This document shows, in pieces, positions 9,803 through 18,886 of a stretch of DNA of 64,000 nt (its first letter is position 1; each line of letters starts with the position of its first letter). Below the pieces are notes generated by a model. The model made no database searches, had not been told where the DNA came from, and worked only from the letters and a program-made list of their open reading frames with translations. The stretch is from the NCBI RefSeq assembly GCF_900103815.1, contig NZ_FNHZ01000001.1, positions 881,715 to 945,714 on the forward strand, given 5' to 3'. This DNA comes from Lachnospira pectinoschiza. GTDB lineage: Bacteria; Bacillota; Clostridia; Lachnospirales; Lachnospiraceae. The position numbers and the translations under genes were made by a program.

Positions 9803-11887
9803 ATGGCAATTCCAAGAATTTCAAAGGAGAGTATTAATGAAGCACTCAAATACATAGATGAGCACGGGGTGCCTTTGCATAACGAGAGCACTGTATACGT
9901 TTTAGTTGTGGATGGAAAGAAGTATCCGCCAAAGTACGTAATTGCTATTGCTAATCACATAGCAAATGGCGAAGAAATATCAACACAAGGGTATAATGCT
10001 GTAGAAGCAAAATCTTATCTTGAAAGTCGGGGGTATACGATTGAAATGAAGCAGGAAAAATATGAGCTTACAATAACGGCCGATTCTGTGGTATCTATGG
10101 ATGAAAGATTTACCATGGATAATCTTGGCTTAGGAGATAATTATAAGCCGATTGATGCTTATTTTCAGAAAGCTGACGGTGAGATAATTCATAGAAATAG
10201 AAATAAAAGTGAGGCAAAGATTTCCAATCAAACTTTGCCAAGACTAGCTTTTCAAATTTTTGAGAAAGAGATTTCATCATTATCGGATGATGAAAAGAAA
10301 CAATTTCCAGTTTGTCAATACGCTCCAGATAGAGAGATTATACGGGGGATTTTTCCTTCCGAAGCTGAATTTAGAAAATACAAGAATTCGATGGAGTTTT
10401 CTGTTTATAAAAGAGAAAATGGTCCTCAGTTTGTTGTTTATTGTTGGAACGTTTTTTCTACAATAGTATTTGTTAAAGAGTGCTTGAAACGATTTGGAAG
10501 TGATGGAGATAGATTCATTTTTGTTTACCGCGATAAAACCGATCAAGAATTGAATCAGAATAACACAGAAAAAGTAATAACAGATGATGTTGATAAAACC
10601 ACAGCGGAAAGTAATAATCCTTATTCTAAGCTTCTTTTAGAGTCAAAGAATATCATCTTTAGAGGTGCACCTGGAACTGGTAAGTCGTATCTAGCTAAGT
10701 CTATTGCAGCAGATATTATCAGTAATGGTTACACTGACAGATACTCAGATCTTACAGATGAGCAGAGACAGCAGGTGGAATTTGTACAGTTTCATCCAAG
10801 TTATGACTACTCGGATTTTGTTGAAGGATTACGTCCTAAGATGAATGACGATGGCAGCATGGGCTTTGAATTGCAAGATGGTATCTTTAAGAAGTTTGTT
10901 GACAGAGCAAGAAAGAACTTTGAAGATTCACAGAAATCAAAGAAATTAAGGGAACAGGAAGTATCTGCCAAAGCGGTTATGGCGAACTTCTTTACTAACA
11001 TTGAGTTCGGTGTAGATAAGTTTAAAACCATTAAAGGTAGTGAATTTACCATCACTAACGTTGATGAGAAGCATATTTATATTTCTATTCCGGGTAATGA
11101 TTCTGTAGACAAGCTGAGCCTTAATATTGATGAGGTTCAGAAGATGCTAGAATCAGGGGCTTCATTTGAGAAGGTAAGTGATATTACAAACTTCTTTGGA
11201 AAGCAGTTTGCAACACAAGGTTATTCTTACGACTTTGCTCTTTATAAGGCTATTAAGGAAACAGAGAATAGCTTTACGCAAACATCCGTAGAACCGGAAG
11301 AATTGAAGAAGTATATCTTTATCATAGATGAAATTAACCGTGGAGAGATTTCAAAGATATTGGGTGAGTTATTCTTCTCAATTGATCCTGGCTATAGAGG
11401 TAAAGAGGGAATGGTTGCAACGCAGTATTCAAATATGCATACAAACCCTGATGAGAAATTTTATATACCAGAGAACGTTTATATCATTGGAACAATGAAT
11501 GATATTGATAGATCTGTTGATTCATTTGATTTTGCTATGCGCAGAAGATTCAGATTTGTTGAAATTAAAGCAGAGGATACTCAGGATATGCTTGAATCCT
11601 TGGAAAACGAGGAGCTTAAGAACGAAGCGGTTCAGCGTATGGATAGTTTAAATACTGAGATTATTAAAGTTGAAGACTTAAATGAGAACTACCAGATTGG
11701 TGCATCATATTTTTTGAAGCTTAAGACTCTTGGATTTAACGAACTTTGGACAGATTATTTGAAACCACTTTTACAGGATTACGTTCGTGGATTATTTGAC
11801 GAGCCTGGAATTATGAAGAGATTTGCCAAAGCTTATGGTTACGAGGAGCCAAGTGAGGGTGATGAAAATGAAGCAACTCAAGATTAA
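9803..11887 (+). CDS. mcrB: McrB-type GTP-dependent restriction motor
   Basis: AAA+ GTPase subunit of a modification-dependent McrBC restriction system. It has 694 residues. Residues 1-80 form an N-terminal domain like that of other McrB/ScoMcrA proteins. Residues 95-245 are a probable DNA-recognition domain. The motor starts with Walker A GAPGTGKS near residue 288. Walker B is FIIDEINRGE near residue 505, followed by the MNxxD motif (GTMNDIDRS) and MRRRF, which together mark the McrB subfamily. The mcrC gene overlaps its 3' end. It probably targets methylated foreign DNA. Confidence 0.9.
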   Translation: MAIPRISKESINEALKYIDEHGVPLHNESTVYVLVVDGKKYPPKYVIAIANHIANGEEISTQGYNAVEAKSYLESRGYTIEMKQEKYELTITADSVVSMDERFTMDNLGLGDNYKPIDAYFQKADGEIIHRNRNKSEAKISNQTLPRLAFQIFEKEISSLSDDEKKQFPVCQYAPDREIIRGIFPSEAEFRKYKNSMEFSVYKRENGPQFVVYCWNVFSTIVFVKECLKRFGSDGDRFIFVYRDKTDQELNQNNTEKVITDDVDKTTAESNNPYSKLLLESKNIIFRGAPGTGKSYLAKSIAADIISNGYTDRYSDLTDEQRQQVEFVQFHPSYDYSDFVEGLRPKMNDDGSMGFELQDGIFKKFVDRARKNFEDSQKSKKLREQEVSAKAVMANFFTNIEFGVDKFKTIKGSEFTITNVDEKHIYISIPGNDSVDKLSLNIDEVQKMLESGASFEKVSDITNFFGKQFATQGYSYDFALYKAIKETENSFTQTSVEPEELKKYIFIIDEINRGEISKILGELFFSIDPGYRGKEGMVATQYSNMHTNPDEKFYIPENVYIIGTMNDIDRSVDSFDFAMRRRFRFVEIKAEDTQDMLESLENEELKNEAVQRMDSLNTEIIKVEDLNENYQIGASYFLKLKTLGFNELWTDYLKPLLQDYVRGLFDEPGIMKRFAKAYGYEEPSEGDENEATQD

Positions 11888-13181
11888 AGATAACCAATAC
11901 AACTTAAAAACTGAGTTTGCTGATGTAAATGCAATTACCAATGAAGTTGCTGATAAAACATTTAAGCAGCTGGAACGGGAGGGAATCTTTGTGTTTCCAG
12001 AGGTAATAAAGGATGCTGATGATATTTCCGGGGAACAGATGATTCTCCAAAGCTATAATGACATGTATGTTTCCGGGAATGTTATGGGTTTTCTTGGAGT
12101 GGGTGATCAGCGTCTTGTCATCGAATCGAGGTTTAGCTCTGGAGATGAAGATTATCTGTTTCAATATCTGCTAAATAGGGTTATGGATTTTCCTAATATT
12201 GTAGATCTTGAAACTGAGGCTAAACAGGATAATGGAATGTTTAATTTGTTGGTGTTCCTGTTTCCATATTACTTAAAGAAGGCTGCTCGAAAGGGTGCGT
12301 TTAAGACATATATTCGAAGAGAATACAATGATGGAAACGTTAAAGGCACTATAGATGTGGCTCGGCATATACGTAAGAATACACCTTTTATTGGAAATAT
12401 CGCATATAGTCAGCGTGAGTATTCTTACGACAATTATTTGATGGAGCTTGTAAGACATACTGTTGAATATATTAAAGCCAAACCATATGGTAGTAGAATT
12501 TTAAAGAGTGCTAAGGATGAAGTAAAGCTTGTTATTGATTCAACACCGGCATATAGACCGGCTGACCGAAGAGATATTATTGAAGATAATAAAAAGAACA
12601 CTATAAGACATGCATATTATCATGAATACCGTGATTTACAGCGACTGTGTATTTTGATTTTACAGAATAAAAAGCAACAGATGGGATACGGCAAGCGAAA
12701 AGTCTACGGAATTTTGTTTGATGGTGCTTGGTTGTGGGAAGAATATGTGAATTCTCTTGTGAAGGATTATTTCTATCATCCAATGAATAAGGCTCGCAAA
12801 GGAAAGCAGTGGCTCTTTGGTGGTAACATAGGTGCTATTTATCCAGACTTCATTGGAAAAGACGATGAAAACCGTGTTATTGCAGATGCAAAGTATAAGC
12901 CAATAGAAAATATTGGTAATCAGGATTATCTGCAGGTATTGGCGTATATGTTTAGATTTGATGCTAAGAGGGCATTCTATTTTTACCCAGAGGCATCTGG
13001 TCAGAATGATAAAGTATTATGGCTTAATAAAGGTTTATCTTTTGAAGATAATGTTTCTGCCAGAGATGATGTATGTCTCATTAAACATGGACTTAGAATA
13101 CCTCAGGATGTGAGTGATTATAAGGATTTTGAGCAACAAATAGGCATGAGCGAAGTATCCTTCTTAGAAATATTGAAGTGA
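11868..13181 (+). CDS. mcrC: McrC-type nuclease subunit
   Basis: Nuclease partner of McrB. A PD-(D/E)XK active site is visible in IYPDFIGKD followed by IADAKYKP, in the C-terminal third. The ATG chosen has a GAGG ribosome site 9 bp upstream. Another ATG 6 bp earlier is possible. The start lies within the mcrB coding sequence, so the two are coupled. The protein is about 437 residues, usual for the family. No terminator is obvious directly after it. Confidence 0.9.
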   Translation: MKQLKIKDNQYNLKTEFADVNAITNEVADKTFKQLEREGIFVFPEVIKDADDISGEQMILQSYNDMYVSGNVMGFLGVGDQRLVIESRFSSGDEDYLFQYLLNRVMDFPNIVDLETEAKQDNGMFNLLVFLFPYYLKKAARKGAFKTYIRREYNDGNVKGTIDVARHIRKNTPFIGNIAYSQREYSYDNYLMELVRHTVEYIKAKPYGSRILKSAKDEVKLVIDSTPAYRPADRRDIIEDNKKNTIRHAYYHEYRDLQRLCILILQNKKQQMGYGKRKVYGILFDGAWLWEEYVNSLVKDYFYHPMNKARKGKQWLFGGNIGAIYPDFIGKDDENRVIADAKYKPIENIGNQDYLQVLAYMFRFDAKRAFYFYPEASGQNDKVLWLNKGLSFEDNVSARDDVCLIKHGLRIPQDVSDYKDFEQQIGMSEVSFLEILK

Positions 13182-13549
13182 ACTTTGCATAAAATATGGA
13201 ATTGGGGTAGCCATTGTTGTGTGTAAAATTAAGGAAAGAAGCTAAGGCATTAACAGATGTAGTTGGTCAAAATAAGAGCTATGTTGTTTAATCTTAGCTA
13301 TGATGAGTGATAGAATGGATTTAAAGGAGTTTTACTTTCAAAACATAAAAGTAGATTTCAGATGATGGAGTGAAAAGTTTTAGAAAGAAACTGCACTGCT
13401 TTAGACATTCCTCGGATGATGCTATAAGCGAACGTGAGGCATATTCTGAAGATCAGAAGAATTTTATGATAGATTATGGTTTGACGATTATAAAAGTTAT
13501 TTATTTACTAGTTCATTAACAATAGATTTAATCTAATATAGTTTTTATG
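13182..13549 (+). other. Intergenic stretch with gene remnants
   Basis: About 370 bp without an intact gene. A short open frame from a GTG at 13370 to a TAA at 13519 encodes 49 residues (beginning VKSFRKKLHCFRHSSDD) with plausible codon use but no recognised family. It may be a decayed gene. The rest shows no clear structure until the promoter of the next gene. Confidence 0.35.
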
Positions 13550-13578
13550 TTGACAAACGCTTACAGAGAGGATATTAT
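13550..13578 (+). promoter_or_regulatory. Sigma-A promoter of the RNase HI-RnlA/RnlB operon
   Basis: A perfect -35 box TTGACA (13550-13555) and a -10 box TATTAT (13573-13578) are separated by 17 bp. A GGGAGGAG ribosome site and the ATG at 13613 follow. This is one of the best promoters in the window, so the module has its own transcription. Confidence 0.8.
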
Positions 13579-13612
13579 TAAGTATTCTACTAGCAGGGAG
13601 GAGAAGACTTAA

Positions 13613-15004
13613 ATGAAAGTATATGCGGTAAAAAAAGGACATCAGACAGGAATTTTTGATAATTGGGATGAGTGTCAGGCAGTAACGAAAGGTTTTTCTG
13701 GGGCAGAATTCAAGAGTTTTACAACAAGGGAAGAGGCAGAGGCATATCTTGAAGACCGTGATGTTTGGGTTGAGAAAGTAGCTGATGATAACAAAGACGG
13801 ATATCTTGTGGCATTTACGGATGGAAGTTTTGATAAGGATTTAAAAAGATATTCATATGGAGTTCAATTTATAAAGCCTGATGGAGCTGAAGACGATATC
13901 TGTGGTTATGGTAGTAATCAGAAATATATAGACAGCAATAATATTATTGGTGAAATATTCGGTGTGATTAATGCGCTTGATTGGGCAATATCTAATGAAT
14001 ATGAAAAAATAAAAATTTATCATGATTACGAAGGCCTATCAAAATGGGTTAGTGGTGAATGGAACGCAAATTCTGAAGTTGCTAAGATGTATATAAGCCT
14101 TTACAATTCGAAATTCAAGGATTTTCTTGAAGTAGTATTTGAGAAGGTTCCTGGACATAGTAATGTTATTTATAATGAGAAAGCAGATCAGTTGGCAAAA
14201 TCGGCACTTGTTGATAGGAAAAAGGTTGCTGTTCAGGGGGCTAACTGGTTTTCAATTCCGTATTTTAAGCAAGATGATTTTAATGCGTTTATTGAATTGA
14301 TTAATGAATCCAACGAGGGGATAACTTATACAATTTCATCTACCGCTATAAAGGATATTTATAAATTCAGACTTAATAGAGATTCTGTAACAGTTACACT
14401 GTTTAAGTCGGGACAAAAAAAGTTATTACTTCAGGGGAAAAATAATTATTTGTTTCAGATACTTACTGCAACGATAGTTGAATTGTATGACGATACTTAC
14501 GTTGAGCAAATCTTAGGCAATGCGTATAGAATTAGCATAAAAAAGGAACTTGTTTCAGATGCATATACACAAATGGTAAATGGTTTGCCTGTAAATTATC
14601 CGAAAGGCTTAAAACGTTTGATAAAGCAGTCGATAATTAATTTGACACATTACATTGAAAGCGAAGATTATTCTATGTATGCGTTTCCCGCATTAAGGGC
14701 ATTAGAGGGACATATTATGTATTTAATTACCGAAGCAGGAGGAACTCCTGGACGAATTTTTAGTTGTTTTGGGTTAGATAAATCGGTGACTCCGAATAGA
14801 TATGTAGTTACAGAGCATTTCTCTGATATAAGTAAGAATAATAGTATAGAGAATTGTTATAATTATTATAAATCTCAGAGAGATACAGTTTTTCACTTTG
14901 GAGATATAATTGGCCCGACTGATAATACGAGATTGATGGATACCAAAGAAGAAGCTGATGAAATAATTCAAAAGTGTTTGGATTTAATAAGTAGTGAACA
15001 GTAA
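13613..15004 (+). CDS. RNase HI-RnlA fusion toxin (HEPN ribonuclease)
   Basis: A 463-residue three-part protein. Residues 1-52 are the viroplasmin/RNase H1 N-terminal domain. Residues 63-200 are RNase HI with all catalytic acids present (D70 in FTDGS, E114, D138, D192) and H182. Residues about 210-463 resemble RnlA, the RNase LS toxin of E. coli. The HEPN residues expected from RnlA are present as R362 and E365 (LRALEG) and as R423 and H428 (QRDTVFH). In E. coli, RnlA needs separate RNase HI for full activity, so here stimulator and toxin would be one chain. It is followed by an RnlB-like antitoxin. It probably aborts phage infection by RNA decay, which is inferred. Confidence 0.85.
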   Translation: MKVYAVKKGHQTGIFDNWDECQAVTKGFSGAEFKSFTTREEAEAYLEDRDVWVEKVADDNKDGYLVAFTDGSFDKDLKRYSYGVQFIKPDGAEDDICGYGSNQKYIDSNNIIGEIFGVINALDWAISNEYEKIKIYHDYEGLSKWVSGEWNANSEVAKMYISLYNSKFKDFLEVVFEKVPGHSNVIYNEKADQLAKSALVDRKKVAVQGANWFSIPYFKQDDFNAFIELINESNEGITYTISSTAIKDIYKFRLNRDSVTVTLFKSGQKKLLLQGKNNYLFQILTATIVELYDDTYVEQILGNAYRISIKKELVSDAYTQMVNGLPVNYPKGLKRLIKQSIINLTHYIESEDYSMYAFPALRALEGHIMYLITEAGGTPGRIFSCFGLDKSVTPNRYVVTEHFSDISKNNSIENCYNYYKSQRDTVFHFGDIIGPTDNTRLMDTKEEADEIIQKCLDLISSEQ

Positions 15005-15027
15005 TTTGTAAGAAAGGAGCGTCTGTC

Positions 15028-15387
15028 ATGAATGAATATATTATTTTAAAGACAAATGTTGAAGAATATGACAGACTTGTGATCTGTCTCTCATTTGAAA
15101 GCTTATTATCATATATTAATAAAATAGAGAATGCGTTAGCAATAGATAGAAAAGAAGAAATAATTTTGATAGATCAGCTTCTTTTAACAGGAAATAGTTC
15201 AAATAGATTTATGAGTTGTAGGTTCTCTAAGGGGAAACTAGATTTTTCAACAGCTCAAAATGTTAATCCGGGTGATTACTATAGGAGAGAAACAGTAGAA
15301 TGGTTGCATGATAATTATTCATATGTTGAAAATTCTATTCTTACTGAAGAACAAAGGAATAAAATTAAAGATAAGATTGCATTCTGA
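15028..15387 (+). CDS. rnlB: RnlB-type antitoxin
   Basis: A 119-residue protein placed 23 bp after the RnlA-type toxin, with an AAAGGAG ribosome site 8 bp before its ATG. The central phrase LLLTGNSSNRFMSCRFSKGK matches the conserved core of RnlB antitoxins (LL..G...NRF, then a G-K pair). The length is as in E. coli RnlB. It should bind and silence the HEPN part of the toxin. A strong terminator follows, closing the two-gene operon. Confidence 0.8.
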   Translation: MNEYIILKTNVEEYDRLVICLSFESLLSYINKIENALAIDRKEEIILIDQLLLTGNSSNRFMSCRFSKGKLDFSTAQNVNPGDYYRRETVEWLHDNYSYVENSILTEEQRNKIKDKIAF

Positions 15388-15413
15388 TATATTATATAAT
15401 GAAATTATTGGTT

Positions 15414-15443
15414 GCCTGTCCCTATAATGGGACAGGCTTTTTT
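15414..15443 (+). terminator. Rho-independent terminator of the rnl module
   Basis: A 9 bp perfect stem GCCTGTCCC/GGGACAGGC with loop TATAAT is followed by six T residues. It lies 27 bp after the antitoxin stop. Confidence 0.95.
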
Positions 15444-15582
15444 GCTACCATTAGAATCATAAAAGGGGGAGTGCACGATTTTCGCGGCTTGTCGGCTATT
15501 TCAAACTTTTTGTAGATTATTATTGCAACATTAGTTCGAGATGCTATACTTTCAATTAGGAAGTAACAAAAGTGTGTGGGTT

Positions 15583-15620
15583 ACCATATCCGCAAATGAA
15601 AGTGTTAGATATGGTTTTTT
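15583..15620 (+). terminator. Hairpin with T-run in the leader of the macro-domain gene
   Basis: ACCATATC (15583-15590) pairs with GATATGGT (15608-15615), and T residues run through 15620. It could be a weak terminator or attenuator, since it lies about 70 bp upstream of the macro-domain gene. The rest of the 300 bp gap shows no other gene. Confidence 0.5.
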
Positions 15621-15692
15621 GACAGATAGATTTTGATAAGGATTTCAATAAAGGTTTAAGCAAGGCTTATTAATAATTAGGGGGTATTACAT

Positions 15693-16751
15693 ATGCCATT
15701 TCAAATAGTTAGAAACGACATTACAAAAATGCAAGTTGATGCCATAGTAAACACAGCAAACCCTATGCCAGGATATGGTGCAGGGATTGATAGTGCTGTC
15801 TATGAAGCGGCTGGTAAAGATAAACTTTTAGCAAAACGTCATGAGATAGGTGCTATTGATAGAGGTACATCTGTTATTACTGATGGCTATAATTTACCGG
15901 CAAAATTCATCATTCATACAGTGGGAACCCGTTGGCAAGGTGGTAAAGCTGGTGAGGAAGATATTATTAGAAAATGTTATCGAAGCCTGTTTGATGTCGC
16001 GGTTAATAATAATATCTCAAGCCTTGCAATACCGCTTTTAGCTTCAGGTAGCTACGGATTTCCTAAAGGCATTGCTCTAAGGATAGCACTGTCAGAGATT
16101 GAAGCATTCATGTCGGAGAGTGACATGGAGGTTTACCTTGTGGTTTTTGATGAAAATTCAGTATCGCTGTCATCGGAACTTTTTGGAGATATTGATGAGT
16201 ATATCAATGACAATTATGTAGATGAAAAGAATCAAGAAGAGTACCCAGATTCTTATGGAAGAGCTTCTAATGGCACTGTTCCAACATTTTCAAAAGCAAA
16301 TAAGGCTGCACTTGAAGATGAAGAGGAAGTGCTTTATTCTGATGCGTGCTTATCAGCACCGATATTAGAGGAAGAAAGAAGCCTAGATGATGTTGTAAAT
16401 AATCTGGACAAAACCTTTATGGAACTTGTTTTTTCCTTTGCTGATGCAAAAGGACTTACTGATGTAGAGGTTCAAAAGAAGGCGAATCTTGATAGAAAGG
16501 CATTTTCTAAGCTAAAATGTGGAACTACAAAGAACCCTAGTAAATCCACAGCTCTTGCTTTAGCAGTAGCCCTAGAATTGAATTTGGATGATACGAAGGA
16601 TCTTCTTTCAAGAGCTGGACTGGCATTATCACCTTGCAGTAAGCAGGATGTTATAGTGCAGTACTTTATCGAGAGGAAAGCTTTTGACATATATGAAATC
16701 AATCTAGCTCTTTTTGAACATGGAGAACAACTGCTTGGGACACAAGTCTAG
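15693..16751 (+). CDS. Macro-domain protein with C-terminal HTH-like domain
   Basis: Residues 1-165 are a macro domain that should bind or hydrolyse ADP-ribose derivatives. The ligand motifs are VDAIVNTANP near residue 10, GAGIDSAVYEAAG near residue 27 and the LLASGSYGFPKG loop near residue 110. Residues about 225-350 form a helical domain like an XRE/HTH unit (DVEVQKKANLDRKAFSKLKCGT) seen fused to macro domains in Clostridia. An acidic linker joins them. It starts a short row with a VWA protein and an ADP-ribosylglycohydrolase remnant, pointing to ADP-ribose metabolism. Confidence 0.85.
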   Translation: MPFQIVRNDITKMQVDAIVNTANPMPGYGAGIDSAVYEAAGKDKLLAKRHEIGAIDRGTSVITDGYNLPAKFIIHTVGTRWQGGKAGEEDIIRKCYRSLFDVAVNNNISSLAIPLLASGSYGFPKGIALRIALSEIEAFMSESDMEVYLVVFDENSVSLSSELFGDIDEYINDNYVDEKNQEEYPDSYGRASNGTVPTFSKANKAALEDEEEVLYSDACLSAPILEEERSLDDVVNNLDKTFMELVFSFADAKGLTDVEVQKKANLDRKAFSKLKCGTTKNPSKSTALALAVALELNLDDTKDLLSRAGLALSPCSKQDVIVQYFIERKAFDIYEINLALFEHGEQLLGTQV

Positions 16752-16844
16752 TAAATGTCGCCTGGCAAGTGACCGGCATAAATGAATATAAAGATATAAT
16801 TACCTCAGAAACAAGCAAATAAGCTAATTATGGAGGTAATTATT

Positions 16845-17534
16845 ATGAGAGAAAACTTAACAGAAATCGTATTTATTCTTGACAGAAGTGGCTCTATGAG
16901 CGGACTTGAATCTGATACTATTGGTGGATTTAATTCCATGATAGCTAAGCAGCAAAAAGAGGAAGGAGAGGCTATTGTTTCCACAGTTCTTTTCGATGAT
17001 GAAACAGATGTAATTCATGACAGAGTAGCTATTGGTGAAGTAAAGAAGCTTACAGAAGAAGATTATTATGTTCGTGGCTGCACAGCACTTTTGGATGCGG
17101 TAGGTGGAGCAATTCATCATATCGGTAATGTTCATAAGTATGCAAGAGAAGAGGATAGACCGGCTAAGACCTTGTTTGTTATTACAACAGATGGTTTGGA
17201 AAATGCAAGTAGACATTATTCATTCAAGGATGTTAAGCGACTAATTAAACGTCAGCAAGAAAAGTATAACTGGGAATTCATTTTCCTTGGAGCCAATATT
17301 GATGCTATAGAAGTTGCAGGAAATATGGGCATTAGTAAAGACAGAGCAGCAAATTATAATTGTGATGAACTAGGAACAGCCCTTAATTATCAGGTTCTTG
17401 AAGCCGCCGTAACACGAGTAAGAAAATGCAAAGCTGCAGATATGGCTATGACATTTGCAGGTGGAGCATGGAAAGCAGACATTGATTGTGATTACGAGAA
17501 GCGTGGTAAGAAGAACGAAAGGAGGGCAAAATAA
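16845..17534 (+). CDS. VWA-domain protein (TerY-like)
   Basis: A 229-residue von Willebrand A domain. The metal-ion site is complete: DRSGSMSG near residue 11, a threonine in GCTALLDA, and TTDGLEN near residue 110. There is no signal peptide, so it is cytoplasmic. The ATG at 16845 has GGAGG 8 bp upstream, while an in-frame ATG at 16830 overlaps that site and is unlikely. The stop overlaps the next start (AATGA). Proteins of this type often accompany macro-domain and ADP-ribosylglycohydrolase genes. Confidence 0.85.
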   Translation: MRENLTEIVFILDRSGSMSGLESDTIGGFNSMIAKQQKEEGEAIVSTVLFDDETDVIHDRVAIGEVKKLTEEDYYVRGCTALLDAVGGAIHHIGNVHKYAREEDRPAKTLFVITTDGLENASRHYSFKDVKRLIKRQQEKYNWEFIFLGANIDAIEVAGNMGISKDRAANYNCDELGTALNYQVLEAAVTRVRKCKAADMAMTFAGGAWKADIDCDYEKRGKKNERRAK

Positions 17535-17602
17535 TGATTGGTGGAATTATTGGAGATATTGTCAGTAGTCCTTATGAATTTGATCGAGGAGGAATAGTAA
17601 GA
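17534..17602 (+). pseudogene. 5' remnant of an ADP-ribosylglycohydrolase gene
   Basis: The first 23 codons starting at 17534 read MIGGIIGDIVSSPYEFDRGG. This is the N-terminal signature of ADP-ribosylglycohydrolases (M-x-G-A-I-x-G-D-I-x-G-S-x-Y-E-F). After DRGGI the similarity stops and the frame runs into an unrelated GTPase. The overlap with the VWA gene stop is the normal operon joint for that glycohydrolase, so only the front of the gene is left. This region also supplies the ribosome site AGGAGG (17587-17592) for the GTPase start at 17603. Confidence 0.75.
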
Positions 17603-18727
17603 ATGCCTGTAGATGTAGAGAAGGTGGCACAAGATGCCATTAATGCAATTATTAAAAAAGTCAAAAATTTAAAAACACTCAATATAATTGTGGTTGGAAA
17701 AACCGGAGTTGGAAAGAGCACGTTAATTAATGCGGTATTTAAAGATGAGCTTGCTAAAACTGGAATAGGGAAACCTGTTACAAAGCATATGTGTAAAATT
17801 ACCAAAAAGGGATTACCTCTTTCGATTTATGACACGCGTGGATTCGAACTTGGGAAAGAGGTACAAAAGCAAGTTAAAGATGAAGTGATGGATATTATTA
17901 ATAAGGGCTTAGAAACTCAAGATATTAATAAGAAAATTCATTGCATTTGGTATTGTATAAATACTGCTTCTAATCGTGTAGAGCCAGAAGAAATCGAGTG
18001 GCTAAAAGAGTTGTCTAAAGATACTCAGATACCAATTATCGTTGTGCTTACGCAGTCGTTTTCAGACAAAAATGCTGATGCAATGAGAAAGATGCTTTTG
18101 GATGAGAATCTTGATGTCAGACAAGTTATTCCTGTGTTGGCAACAGATTATGAGATAGACGATGAGTATACTAAAAAAGCACATGGTCTAGATAAACTGA
18201 TACAGATAATGGGGGAAGTATTGCCAGACGAGCTTATTGATACGCTACAAAATGTTCAAATAGCAAGTCTGGCTGATAAAAAGAAAAGAGCACAGGTGGC
18301 TGTTGCTGCGGCAGTAACAGCGGCTGCAGGAGAGGGGGCAGTGCCAATTCCTTTTTCAGATTGTGTATTACTTATTCCAACGCAGTTAAATATGATTGCT
18401 TCGATTACAGTTATATTTGGATTTGATGTCAATAAGAGCATTCTTAGAGGTTTTATTTTATCAACAATAGGGACTGGAGGAGCAACAGTATTAGGAAAGA
18501 CTATAGTTACTAATTTAATCAAGCTTATTCCTGGCGCGGGTTCTCTTGTTGGTGGACTTATTTCTGCAGCTACAGCAGGCGCTTTAACAGCTGCTTTGGG
18601 AGAAGCGTATATTGGTATTATGTCGTTGGTATTTAATGGAGAGATGTCTATAAATGATTTAGAATCCCAAAAAGGTAAAGAAAAAATGGCTGAGCTCTTT
18701 AAGAAAGAGTTAAAGAAAAGTCGATAA
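17603..18727 (+). CDS. Dynamin/YcjF-like GTPase with DUF697-type hydrophobic tail
   Basis: A 374-residue protein if started at the ATG at 17603, which has AGGAGG 10 bp upstream. The P-loop is VGKTGVGKSTLIN near residue 30 and G3 is DTRGFE near residue 75. The G4 position reads TQSF in place of NKxD. The C-terminal half has long Ala/Gly-rich hydrophobic stretches (residues 235-350) as in DUF697 proteins, which associate with membranes. Related GTPases occur in defence islands, but no role is known here. Starting at 17534 would add 23 residues from a different gene. Confidence 0.8.
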   Translation: MPVDVEKVAQDAINAIIKKVKNLKTLNIIVVGKTGVGKSTLINAVFKDELAKTGIGKPVTKHMCKITKKGLPLSIYDTRGFELGKEVQKQVKDEVMDIINKGLETQDINKKIHCIWYCINTASNRVEPEEIEWLKELSKDTQIPIIVVLTQSFSDKNADAMRKMLLDENLDVRQVIPVLATDYEIDDEYTKKAHGLDKLIQIMGEVLPDELIDTLQNVQIASLADKKKRAQVAVAAAVTAAAGEGAVPIPFSDCVLLIPTQLNMIASITVIFGFDVNKSILRGFILSTIGTGGATVLGKTIVTNLIKLIPGAGSLVGGLISAATAGALTAALGEAYIGIMSLVFNGEMSINDLESQKGKEKMAELFKKELKKSR

Positions 18728-18741
18728 TTGTTGTATTTTAC

Positions 18742-18791
18742 ATAGACCAGTACCTCTGGGGACGCCCAGACTAGTACTGGTCTATTATTAT
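18742..18791 (+). terminator. Long hairpin after the GTPase gene
   Basis: A 12 bp perfect stem ATAGACCAGTAC (18742-18753) / GTACTGGTCTAT (18774-18785). Inside it a second pairing, CTGGG/CCCAG, can form. A short AT-rich tail follows. It is probably the transcription end of the macro-VWA-GTPase row. Confidence 0.75.
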
Positions 18792-18886
18792 GCCCATTTT
18801 TAGCGCAAGGAATGGACATGAGCCGAAACTATTAATCTATTTTAAGAAAGGAAAATTCGGGAGCGCTACTTCCGAATGAAGGTACG

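Noticed and set aside
18256..18819. 187-residue minus-strand open frame
   Set aside because: Antisense to the hydrophobic tail of the GTPase. Its proline-rich sequence is an artefact of Ala/Gly codons.
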